The notes below the pieces were generated by a model, which saw nothing but the letters and a program-made list of their open reading frames with translations, was not told the DNA's origin and did not search any database. DNA of 64,000 bases from Dyadobacter sp. GTDB taxonomy: Bacteria; Bacteroidota; Bacteroidia; Cytophagales; Spirosomataceae. Where the stretch lies: assembly GCF_017744695.1 (NCBI RefSeq), contig NZ_JAGIAS010000002.1, forward strand, positions 310,001 through 374,000, written 5' to 3'. Of this stretch, positions 15,027 through 22,379 are shown piece after piece. Every line of letters starts with the position of its first letter. The stretch's first letter is position 1. The translations under genes and the position numbers were made by a program.

Positions 15027-16031
15027 ATGAAAAAACTCAGTCTGGGCATTGGCCTGCTATTCCTGTCCCTCACAGCCGTAAACGCGCAAAACGACTCGTT
15101 ACGGCCGCTGGATATGAACCTGGAAACATATACCTACCCTTTTCCCGTCGATTACCTGGAATGGGAATCGCAGGGTGAAAAGCTTCGAATGGCGTACATG
15201 GATGTGCGTCCCACGCGGGCGAACGGGCGGGCGGTCATGCTCCTGCACGGGAAGAATTTCAACGGGGCATATTGGGAGGAAACCGCCAGAGCGCTTGCCG
15301 ATAAGGGTTTTCGCGTGATCATGCCGGATCAGATCGGCTTTGGGAAATCGACTAAACCCTTGCATTTCCAGTACTCGTTTCATGAGCTGGCAGCCAATAC
15401 CAAAAAAGTCCTGGACAAGCTGGGCATTACCAAAGTAGCTGTTCTGGGGCATTCGATGGGCGGTATGCTGGCTACCCGTTTCACCCTGATGTACCCCCGG
15501 CTCGTCGAGAAACTCATTCTTGAAAACCCCATCGGCCTCGAAGACTACAAGCTGAAAGTGCCGTTCCAGCCCGTGGATAAATGGTATATGAGTGAATTGA
15601 AAAGCGATTTTAATTCCATTAAAACCTATCAGCTGAACAGCTATTATGACGGCAAATGGAAGGACGCTTACACCAAATGGGCAAATCTGTTGGCAGGCTG
15701 GACGCTCGGAAAGGACTACCCGCGCGTGGCCTGGAACAGCGCATTAACCTATGATATGATTTACACGCAGCCCGTATGCTACGAATTCGGGCAGATTAAG
15801 GCTCCTACGCTCCTCATCATCGGCCAGCGCGACCGAAGTGCCGTCGGGAAGAATATGGCGCCTGAGAATCTGCGAAAAACGCTCGGAAATTATCCGGAGC
15901 TGGGTAAGCAAACCAAGGCGAAGATTACCCGTAGCGAATTAGTGGAACTGGATAACATCGGGCATTTACCGCATATCGAGGATTTTGGCAGGTTTATTAC
16001 GCCGTTGTTGCGGTTTTTGGAAAAGCAATAA
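15027..16031 (+). CDS. Exported alpha/beta hydrolase
   Basis: The 334-residue protein is an alpha/beta-hydrolase with a signal peptide (MKKLSLGIGLLFLSLTAVNA, cleavage near residue 21). The oxyanion HG is in LLHGKNFNG, the nucleophile serine in the elbow GHSMGG (about residue 143), the acid probably the aspartate of GQRDRSAVG and the base the histidine of NIGHLPHIE. A lid of about 80 residues lies between the elbow and the acid. It hydrolyses an ester, amide or similar bond in the periplasm or outside; the substrate is unknown. No neighbour hints at a pathway. Confidence 0.88.
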   Translation: MKKLSLGIGLLFLSLTAVNAQNDSLRPLDMNLETYTYPFPVDYLEWESQGEKLRMAYMDVRPTRANGRAVMLLHGKNFNGAYWEETARALADKGFRVIMPDQIGFGKSTKPLHFQYSFHELAANTKKVLDKLGITKVAVLGHSMGGMLATRFTLMYPRLVEKLILENPIGLEDYKLKVPFQPVDKWYMSELKSDFNSIKTYQLNSYYDGKWKDAYTKWANLLAGWTLGKDYPRVAWNSALTYDMIYTQPVCYEFGQIKAPTLLIIGQRDRSAVGKNMAPENLRKTLGNYPELGKQTKAKITRSELVELDNIGHLPHIEDFGRFITPLLRFLEKQ

Positions 16032-16087
16032 TAGATGATTTACATTTTTAAATATTGAATAATTTATAAATATAAACTATTCGAAAT

Positions 16088-16130
16088 AAAATGCCGCACA
16101 GATTACGAACCGTGCGGCATTTTTATTTTT
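16088..16130 (+). terminator. Terminator after the alpha/beta hydrolase gene
   Basis: AAAATGCCGCAC (16088-16099), a 12-base loop, GTGCGGCATTTT (16112-16123), followed by ATTTTTT. The 12-bp stem with A and T flanks can also end transcription arriving from the opposite strand. Confidence 0.85.
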
Positions 16131-16399
16131 TCCAACAAGGCGGCTCCTCCGCAGCCTGATTGAATCTGAGCATCTAATTGCTATAAACAGATCGTTCCTC
16201 CGGAGCACTTCAAGTTGCCTCATTATTGTACCAGCAGACCATCGCCGGCGACCTTCTCTTGGCTGAGGTCGTAAGACGCTTCATTGCCCCAGCGGGGTTA
16301 CGCGTTTATAGAAACCGACGAGTCATCAACGATATTTCGACTCCGGAGGTCTCCTATCGGCATAAATGTCAGAGGTAATCACGGCGATAACCTGTCTGG
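16131..16399. repeat. Block of dispersed GC-rich hairpins with the CTATAAAC tag
   Basis: No gene is seen. Several small near-palindromes are strung together: GGCTCCTCCGCAGCC (from 16142), CCTCCGGAG (from 16197), GCCCCAGCGGGG (16286-16297) and CTCCGGAG (from 16339). Two of them are next to the same tag in opposite orientations, CTATAAAC at 16181-16188 and GTTTATAG at 16304-16311. A third tagged hairpin lies at 60994-61020, so this is a repeat family in the genome. Such elements look like eroded copies of a non-coding repeat. Confidence 0.7.
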
Positions 16400-17320
16400 T
16401 CAGCCCAAAAACTGACTCACATAATTCCTGCTGGTGAGAATAGCGCTTTTAACGTCGGTAATATTACCCTCATAAGCCTTATCCTCCACCTCGATCACAA
16501 CCGGTCCGCGATAACGCACGTCTGTCAATGCGGCGAAGAAACCACGCCAGTTTACATCTCCTAATCCGGGAAGCTTGGGAGAATGGTATTCCAATGGGTT
16601 AGCTAGAATACCTACATTATTTAATTTATTTTTATAAACTTTCGCATCCTTCAAATGGACATGATGTAAGCGTGATTTATAATTATAAATTGGCAACAAT
16701 TCATCCATCATCTGCCAGATCATATGGGAGGGATCGTAATTCAGGCCGAACAACGGGTCGGGGATGATTTCGAACATCCGGTCCCATACAGCGGGGCTGA
16801 TCGCGAGGTTCTTCCCTCCCGGCCATTCGTCGTCGGTAAAGAACATGGGGCAATTTTCGATGCCTATTTTCACATTGTTTTCCTCGGCGACTTTCACAAT
16901 CGCAGGCCATACATCGGCAAAACGGGCCAGGTTATCTTTAATGCTTTTGGAAGGATCGCGGCCGATAAACGTGGTAACAACCGGAATATCGAGCTTTGCT
17001 GCCCCACGGATTACCTGCTTGATGTGTTCTATATAATATTCCGAACGGTTTGGATCGGGATCAAGCGGGTTGGGATAATAACCGAGCGCCGAAATAAAGA
17101 CCCCAGCCTCTTTCAGGTTGTGTTTGATGGACGATACTTTCTGGTCGGTAAGGTTGTTGACATCGATGTGGGTAACGCCTGCATAGCGGCGGCTGTCGGC
17201 ATTATCGGCTGGCCAGCACATTACTTCTACACATGAAAAGCCATTATTTCCAGCAAATTGAACGACGTGTTCGAAGCCGAAATCGGCCAGAATTGCACTA
17301 TTAAAACCTAATTTGAGCAT
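16400..17320 (-). CDS. Sugar phosphate isomerase/epimerase-like TIM barrel protein
   Basis: The 306-residue protein matches the xylose isomerase-like TIM-barrel superfamily, metal-dependent enzymes acting on sugars, inositols or keto-sugars. The likely metal ligands are the glutamate in IGIENCPM (about residue 154), the aspartate and histidine in NYDPSHMIW (about 195-200), the histidines in HHVHLKDAK (about 222-226) and the glutamate in VVIEVED (about 280). There is no signal peptide, so it is cytoplasmic. It stands alone between a repeat block and a divergent gene. The exact substrate cannot be deduced. Confidence 0.87.
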   Translation of the reverse strand: MLKLGFNSAILADFGFEHVVQFAGNNGFSCVEVMCWPADNADSRRYAGVTHIDVNNLTDQKVSSIKHNLKEAGVFISALGYYPNPLDPDPNRSEYYIEHIKQVIRGAAKLDIPVVTTFIGRDPSKSIKDNLARFADVWPAIVKVAEENNVKIGIENCPMFFTDDEWPGGKNLAISPAVWDRMFEIIPDPLFGLNYDPSHMIWQMMDELLPIYNYKSRLHHVHLKDAKVYKNKLNNVGILANPLEYHSPKLPGLGDVNWRGFFAALTDVRYRGPVVIEVEDKAYEGNITDVKSAILTSRNYVSQFLG

Positions 17321-17487
17321 AAGGATCTAGTTTTTTGGCAAACATCCGCAAAAAACGAGCGGGTTTCAAGGAATACCGGAAAATCCCATCCAAAATTTCC
17401 GAGGCTTCATCAACACAGGGCACCGCCGGTAAATATCGCCCCCTATGAAATCCTGCGAATTTTAGTAATATTGATCCGACAAAAACA

Positions 17488-18201
17488 ATGAACCTTAACA
17501 CTTTATCACTTATGGCAGATTCTGAACCGGGTATTGGTAAAAAGATACTCAGCTTTTTCATCAAAGACGCCGACGAAACCGCCTCAGGACAGCAAATTCC
17601 GAAGCCAGCTGTCGCAGCTCCCGCTCCCGAAACGCCGAAACCAGCGCCAGCAACCGTCACAAACGCAGCAGGAACCGGGCAAATCGACAAGAAGTTTACG
17701 GAACATTTCGTCAATCTCCTCGAAAAAGCCAACCTGCCCGGCCCCGATTATTTCGAATACAAACAAGCACTTCAAAGTATGGAGGGGCTAGGTTTGGGCG
17801 AAGAAAAACAGTTTCAGGCGGCCTGGGCGAGCTTCAAGGCCATGGGTGGTGCAAAAGATACCACCATTCTGAAATCTTCCGCCGATCAGTACCTCGGGAT
17901 TCTCAGCAAAGACCGGGATTCATTCCTCAAAGATGTCGAGAAGGCAATCAAGGAGCGGGTGGGCGCTTTGCAGGACGAATACAAGAAACTGGAAGAGACA
18001 AATGCAGCATATGCGCAACAAATCATTGATTTACAAAAGAAAATAGACGACAATAAAAACCGATTAGGTCAGATTTCCGGCGAAGTTTCCGAGCAGACTG
18101 CCAAAATCAATACCAATAAGGACAGCTTTGAAGTCACCTATGTAAGTTTTGTAGACCAGATCCAGTCCGATCTTGCGAAAATCAACCAATATCTTCAATA
18201 A
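17488..18201 (+). CDS. Coiled-coil protein of unknown function, first gene of an unassigned cluster
   Basis: I do not recognise a family. The 237-residue product lacks a signal peptide or membrane helix. After a short amphipathic start (the ATG at 17512, giving MADSEPG, is an alternative start) comes a proline/alanine-rich disordered linker (about residues 37-65), a small globular part (about 68-145), then a long coiled coil (about 150-237) with heptads such as LEETNAAYAQQIIDLQKKID. It is followed after 20 bases by the membrane coiled-coil gene and then the actin-like gene, all on one strand, so they probably form one operon. A cytoplasmic partner of the membrane protein is a reasonable guess. 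Confidence 0.72.
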   Translation: MNLNTLSLMADSEPGIGKKILSFFIKDADETASGQQIPKPAVAAPAPETPKPAPATVTNAAGTGQIDKKFTEHFVNLLEKANLPGPDYFEYKQALQSMEGLGLGEEKQFQAAWASFKAMGGAKDTTILKSSADQYLGILSKDRDSFLKDVEKAIKERVGALQDEYKKLEETNAAYAQQIIDLQKKIDDNKNRLGQISGEVSEQTAKINTNKDSFEVTYVSFVDQIQSDLAKINQYLQ

Positions 18202-18221
18202 AACCTGACAACTAAATCACA

Positions 18222-19235
18222 ATGGTAACACCAGATTTCACCCAGATCGGCGGCTCGCAGGAGGACAACTCCAAGAAGTCCTATTGGAGCCGACCGGAAG
18301 GCATTACTTCCCTCCTTTTTCTGGGAGGTTTAGGGGCTGTGGCACTCTATTTCTGGAACAAAATCGCGGCTTTCCTGATCGAAGTAACCCAAAATACGCT
18401 CTACCTCGGCTTCCTGATGGCCATACTGGCGCTCGTTATTTTTCTGCTGACGAGCAAGGACGTGCGTACGGCGGCATTCTTCCTTTTCAAATCGCTGATG
18501 CGAAGCATTACCGGCCTCATTATCAAGCTGGACCCGATCGCAATCATGAAGATTTACGTCGACGACCTGAAAGAGAAGCGGGAGAAAATGCAGGGGCAGA
18601 TCAATACGCTGGCCGGCCAGTTGGTGAAGCTCAACAAGAATATCAATGAAAACAACGAGCGTATCAAGCAGAAGTTTGCGGAAGCGAATAAGGCAAGCAC
18701 CATGCTCGACCGCCCGGGCATGAAGGAAACCGCATCGCTTGCGACCATCGAGGGCGCCGGCTTGCAGGAAATGAACGAGAAACTGCTCCCCTTGCAGCGC
18801 AACATGAAGACTGTGCTGGAATTTATGGAAAAAGTAAACAAGAGCGCAGATTACATTATTAAAGAAACAGAAATAAAGGTTAAACTCAAAGAGGCAGAAT
18901 ATAGAATTGTAAAGGAAAGCTCCAATGCATTACGTACAGCTATCAGCATTTTCAAGGGTAATCCTGACAAGAAGTTCTATTTCGATGAGTCGATGGAGTA
19001 CATCCAGGACGATATGAGCCAAAAACTGGGGGAAATGAAGCGTGCGATGGATTTGTCGATGGACTTCATTAATGGCGTGGACGTGCAGAATGGGCTATTG
19101 TCCGACAAGGGTCAGGCTATGCTGGAAGCTTACAACTCAGGACAGTTCAAACTGATCCAGCTGGACACACCGCAACCGGCCACCCGTTCGATAGATACGC
19201 CGAAAGATTCGAGCTACAAGGGCTTACTGGATTGA
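18222..19235 (+). CDS. Membrane-anchored coiled-coil protein with PspA/ESCRT-III-like segment
   Basis: The 337-residue protein has two transmembrane helices (about residues 30-48 and 60-77) followed by an amphipathic stretch (about 84-103). The segment that follows, DPIAIMKIYVDDLKEKREKM and on to about residue 165, resembles the first helical hairpin of PspA/IM30, the bacterial ESCRT-III-like membrane repair proteins. A second helical part (about 190-300) and a proline-containing tail complete it. Unlike PspA it is anchored by true membrane helices. It sits between a soluble coiled-coil gene and a membrane-anchored actin-like gene. The PspA likeness is by eye and should be treated as a hypothesis; another helical bundle family is possible. 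Confidence 0.68.
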   Translation: MVTPDFTQIGGSQEDNSKKSYWSRPEGITSLLFLGGLGAVALYFWNKIAAFLIEVTQNTLYLGFLMAILALVIFLLTSKDVRTAAFFLFKSLMRSITGLIIKLDPIAIMKIYVDDLKEKREKMQGQINTLAGQLVKLNKNINENNERIKQKFAEANKASTMLDRPGMKETASLATIEGAGLQEMNEKLLPLQRNMKTVLEFMEKVNKSADYIIKETEIKVKLKEAEYRIVKESSNALRTAISIFKGNPDKKFYFDESMEYIQDDMSQKLGEMKRAMDLSMDFINGVDVQNGLLSDKGQAMLEAYNSGQFKLIQLDTPQPATRSIDTPKDSSYKGLLD

Positions 19236-19286
19236 TAATTCTTCATTTATTCGCTTCATATTTCTCATTTTACACATCATAGCTAC

Positions 19287-20312
19287 ATGAAAAGACTAAC
19301 AGTTGCCGGCCGGTTGATCATCACCGCGCTCATTTTGGGGGCCATTTTCGTCGGGTACAAATACCTGGGCGGACAAAAAGCCCTGAACCAAATGGCCGAA
19401 GATCAGGCGAAAAGCCCTCAGACAGAAGCCACCATCGACACCACCGAAAGCACCGCGTCGGATCCGGGCACTTCATCGAACAGCCAGGCCACGGCTGCCG
19501 GCGAGGGTGCTGCTTTCACCTACACGTCGCCTGCGCCAGTGGATGGGAAGCTGCGCGGTGTGGTCGAACTTGGTGCGAGCGGTTTCAACTCATTTATCAT
19601 CACCGTCGACAAAGAAAAGCGCTGGAAACTTGAAAAATCAGAATTCGGAAACAGCCTTGTGACCGAGAATATGGCCACCGACGAAGACGTGCGCATTGGC
19701 TTGAAAAAGTATATCGGCACCATGCTCGACTACGGTGTAGGCAGCAAAGACATCCATTTCGTGGTAAGCTCCGGCGCCGCGAAAGCGGAGGTAACGACCA
19801 AAATTACCCGCGTTTTGAAGTCGCTGGGTTATGTTGTGAACCAGGTTACTCCTGAACAGGAAGGCCAGCTGGCGTTGAAATCCGTACTGCCTGCTGAATA
19901 TGCGGACAAGGCATTTGTGGTGGATATTGGCTCGGGTAATACCAAGATCTCGTGGATCAGCGGCGGTAAAATCTCCGCATTGGAATCTTACGGTGCAAAA
20001 TATTTCCAGGACGGGACCGACGACTCAAAAGTGTATCAGGAAGTGAGCGCCAAAGCGAAACAAGTACCTGCTAACCTACGCAATACCTGCTTCATTATCG
20101 GCGGGGTACCTTTTGAAATGGCTAAGGAAGTACGCAAAGGCAAAGAGCGCTACACTACATTGAGCGCTCCCCTGGCCTATTCCAAACTGACCAACGCCAA
20201 ATCCAAAGCGGGAGTTAACATTTATAAAGCAGTAACCGACGCCACAGGCTGCCAGCAATTCGTCTTTGACTGGGACGCTAACTTTACGATCGGTTTTTTG
20301 TTGGGCTTGTAA
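19287..20312 (+). CDS. Single-pass membrane protein with actin/exopolyphosphatase-like (ASKHA) domain
   Basis: The 341-residue protein has a basic N-terminus (MKRLTVAGR), one transmembrane helix (about residues 9-27), a Ser/Thr/Ala-rich linker (about 30-75) and a globular domain. That domain shows two phosphate-loop-like motifs of the sugar kinase/Hsp70/actin superfamily, ELGASGFNSFIITVD near residue 93 and VVDIGSGNTKISW near residue 213, plus a glycine pair in CFIIGGVPFEM near residue 271. The pattern is closest to Ppx/GppA-type proteins. The positive N-terminus predicts the domain faces the periplasm, where ATP is absent, so it may bind another phosphate compound or serve structurally. Third gene of the cluster from 17488. 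Confidence 0.68.
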   Translation: MKRLTVAGRLIITALILGAIFVGYKYLGGQKALNQMAEDQAKSPQTEATIDTTESTASDPGTSSNSQATAAGEGAAFTYTSPAPVDGKLRGVVELGASGFNSFIITVDKEKRWKLEKSEFGNSLVTENMATDEDVRIGLKKYIGTMLDYGVGSKDIHFVVSSGAAKAEVTTKITRVLKSLGYVVNQVTPEQEGQLALKSVLPAEYADKAFVVDIGSGNTKISWISGGKISALESYGAKYFQDGTDDSKVYQEVSAKAKQVPANLRNTCFIIGGVPFEMAKEVRKGKERYTTLSAPLAYSKLTNAKSKAGVNIYKAVTDATGCQQFVFDWDANFTIGFLLGL

Positions 20313-20330
20313 TGTAGGATGCCTTGAAAA

Positions 20331-20420
20331 TTGTCATGCTGAGCGAAGTCGAAGACAGTCTATACGGCGAGATGTTTGGCAACTTCGTCGCAAATGCTTC
20401 GACTCCGTTCAGCATGGCAA
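20331..20420. repeat. Dispersed inverted-repeat element, imperfect copy
   Basis: TTGTCATGCTGAGCGAAGTC continuing to 20354 is the inverse complement, with three mismatches in 24 bases, of 20397-20420. The core (GTCA..CTGAGC.GAGTCGAAG) is the same as in the perfect palindrome at 26568-26641. The element separates the actin-like gene from the next membrane protein gene and may work as a terminator. In one frame it could be read as an N-terminal extension of that next protein, which I reject. Confidence 0.8.
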
Positions 20421-20461
20421 TGCTCCCTTTCGTCCCTTTCCTCCTTTCTCCGCTTCAAAAC

Positions 20462-20962
20462 ATGACGCTACAACAATTCTTCGCCTCCATTTCCGCTAAC
20501 CCGTGGCCCGCGGTAGTTTACTTTTTGATATTGCCATTTACGGCTTGGGCGGTGGGCATGGCTGCGGATGGAAGCCGGGATGTTAAGTTCTGGAGTATTA
20601 TTTACGCGATCCTCGTTTACGCAGTTTGCATTCCGGGGATCTTCGCGGTTACCCTCAACATTTACCTTTTTCTCTTCGAACGCCAGAGCATCTGGAACGC
20701 CAACATCGTTTTACAGTATTTGCCCGTCATTTCGATGGCAATTACCCTGATGTTGATTAAAAGCAAGATCCCATTCGCACTAATTCCAGGTTTTGGGAAA
20801 ATTTCAGGATTTCTTACCTTGATCGCCGCGCTCATCGGTGTGATGTGGTTTTTCGACAGAATCCACTTAGTAGCATTCACTTACGTTCCATTTTCGATCA
20901 TTTTAATTGGTTTTGTACTCACTTTGCTAGCCATCAGGTTTGCATGGAGCAAGTTGTTCTGA
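20462..20962 (+). CDS. Small multipass membrane protein of unknown function
   Basis: The 166-residue protein has about five hydrophobic helices (near residues 15-33, 43-65, 78-98, 108-127 and 137-160) with few charged residues between them. I recognise no family. The ATG at 20462 was chosen because the frame upstream runs through the dispersed repeat at 20331-20420. The gene lies on the same strand as the coiled-coil/actin-like cluster and may be its fourth member, although the repeat in between could separate transcription. Its 3' end overlaps the next gene by 19 bases in another frame. Confidence 0.68.
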   Translation: MTLQQFFASISANPWPAVVYFLILPFTAWAVGMAADGSRDVKFWSIIYAILVYAVCIPGIFAVTLNIYLFLFERQSIWNANIVLQYLPVISMAITLMLIKSKIPFALIPGFGKISGFLTLIAALIGVMWFFDRIHLVAFTYVPFSIILIGFVLTLLAIRFAWSKLF

Positions 20963-21606
20963 ACAACGGCACGTATATCCAAATCTCCGTCAGCGACGAG
21001 CAGAAGCTTTTTGCCCGTCAGCTCGTGAACCACTCGATAATTCATCATCACACTTCAAACATTTGGGATAAAAACCAAGACCGCCTCGCGCAGACGCGCA
21101 TGATGCGCTTCACGGGCACACTTGGCGAAATCGTGTTCGCCGACTGCTACCACCTCCCCCGTCCTACCCGCTCGTTCGGCGCTACCGACGGCCAGGACTG
21201 GGGCCAGGATTTCCTCATCTGCTCCGACACCGAAGATTTTGCCGTTGACATCAAATCCATGAAACGCCGCTCCGGCATCCTGGCCGGCGACTACGTTCTG
21301 AATATCCCTTCCTCCCAGCTTCATAAACCCGGTTCCAAAACCTCGCATTACTTCTGCATTTCATTCCACCAATCCGAAACCGACGGTACCATCGCTTCAT
21401 TGCTGGGGTTTATCGATAAACAGGCACTGGAAAGTGGTGAAACTGGTGCGCTATTCCCTGCCGGGACAAAGCGTGTCCGAGCCGACGGCAGTGCCTTTAC
21501 CTTTAATGAATCGACGTATGAGGTGTCGTTTTCTGACATTGCGCCGCCCGTGGTAACTAATTCCCTCCGCAGGATAAAGGGATTTAGAGTGTGTCGATTG
21601 AAATGA
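20944..21606 (+). CDS. Candidate PD-(D/E)XK-type nuclease
   Basis: The 220-residue protein has no family I can name, but its central part fits the PD-(D/E)XK nuclease core: E62 in FTGTLGEIVFADCY, D89 in DWGQDFLIC, and the pair D102-x-K104 in FAVDIKSMK, with beta-strand-like sequence on both sides. The spacing of D89 and D102-K104 (13 residues) is normal for restriction enzymes. I chose the ATG at 20944, which overlaps the end of the preceding gene, because the earlier frame is the shadow of that gene. An N6-adenine methylase gene follows 770 bases later, with a toxin-antitoxin pair in between, so this may be its restriction partner. That pairing is inferred. Confidence 0.62.
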   Translation: MEQVVLNNGTYIQISVSDEQKLFARQLVNHSIIHHHTSNIWDKNQDRLAQTRMMRFTGTLGEIVFADCYHLPRPTRSFGATDGQDWGQDFLICSDTEDFAVDIKSMKRRSGILAGDYVLNIPSSQLHKPGSKTSHYFCISFHQSETDGTIASLLGFIDKQALESGETGALFPAGTKRVRADGSAFTFNESTYEVSFSDIAPPVVTNSLRRIKGFRVCRLK

Positions 21607-21657
21607 GTATGTTTTGTGCGTAAATTTGGTTTAACACTACATCACTCGCTAAAGACT

Positions 21658-21930
21658 ATGAAAGCCATCAAAGCCCCAAAAGTAAAGTTGACACTGAGTT
21701 TGAGAAAATCGGCCGTCGAGAAGGCACAGGAGTACGCTGATAAACACCACACTTCATTGTCAACAATGGTTGACGAATACCTTGATCAGTTTCAGGAAAC
21801 AACATCCGATGGCAAACGTAAGGCGGAAATCATTAACAGCCTTTTCGGCCTTCTTAAAGACAGTCCGATGAGCAATATGACCGATCGGGAAATCAAGGAC
21901 ATGATGATGAAAGACAAATATGGTTTATGA
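21658..21930 (+). CDS. Antitoxin, ribbon-helix-helix-like (DUF6364 type)
   Basis: The 90-residue protein starts with a strand-forming segment, KVKLTLSLRKSAVEKAQEYA, followed by two helices (HTSLSTMVDEYLDQF), the order of a ribbon-helix-helix DNA-binding domain, and ends in an acidic, methionine-rich tail likely to bind the toxin. This matches the DUF6364 antitoxins that accompany PIN toxins. Its TGA stop overlaps the toxin's ATG (ATGA), the usual coupling for such pairs. It should neutralise the PIN protein and repress the shared promoter. I chose ATG at 21658; a GTG 42 bases earlier would add an atypical extension. Confidence 0.8.
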   Translation: MKAIKAPKVKLTLSLRKSAVEKAQEYADKHHTSLSTMVDEYLDQFQETTSDGKRKAEIINSLFGLLKDSPMSNMTDREIKDMMMKDKYGL

Positions 21931-22376
21931 GATTATTTCTCGATACCAATGTGCTCGTAGATCATGCTTTGATAAGAAAAACAGGTCGGCCCTATGAAGC
22001 TGAATTCATATTGGACTGGGCAGCCTATCACGAAATTCCAATGTTTGTCTCGCCAGGTTGCATTTATACATTTGTTTATCTTTTGCAAAAGCATGGGATC
22101 AAGGAGGAAGCGTTAAAACAACAACTGTCTTTCTATCTTGAAGTTTTAAACATTTCGCATGTTGATAGCCAATGCTTTGCAGACGGCCTGCAATCCGATT
22201 TCACGGATGTCGAAGATTCATTTCAGTATTTTTCTGCTCTAAGATCCAACTGCGATTTCTTGCTGACAACCAATCTCACCGATTTTCGTTGTGCGGACAA
22301 TGCGAACATTACCGTAACTTCACCTCTTAATTTTCTGATCACTGTCCTCAAAAAGCAAAAAGGCATCGACTTCTGA
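21927..22376 (+). CDS. PIN-domain toxin (ribonuclease)
   Basis: The 149-residue protein begins MRLFLDTNVLVDHAL, the standard PIN-domain opening with the first catalytic aspartate (D6). Further acidic residues follow at about E26, and in the C-terminal half DFTDVEDSFQYFSAL and CDFLLTTNLTDF, the other metal-binding positions of the family. PIN toxins are VapC-like metal-dependent RNases that cleave tRNA or rRNA when the antitoxin is lost. The gene overlaps the antitoxin by four bases and is followed after three bases by the DNA methylase gene, so all three may be cotranscribed. Confidence 0.88.
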   Translation: MRLFLDTNVLVDHALIRKTGRPYEAEFILDWAAYHEIPMFVSPGCIYTFVYLLQKHGIKEEALKQQLSFYLEVLNISHVDSQCFADGLQSDFTDVEDSFQYFSALRSNCDFLLTTNLTDFRCADNANITVTSPLNFLITVLKKQKGIDF

Positions 22377-22379
22377 CAA

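Noticed and set aside
16131..16399. Small gene in the gap before the sugar isomerase
   Set aside because: Frames are short and run through hairpin repeats; no start context or motif supports coding.
20324..20461. N-terminal extension of the multipass protein
   Set aside because: The extension is read through a dispersed inverted repeat and would precede the first hydrophobic helix with unrelated residues; the ATG at 20462 fits better.
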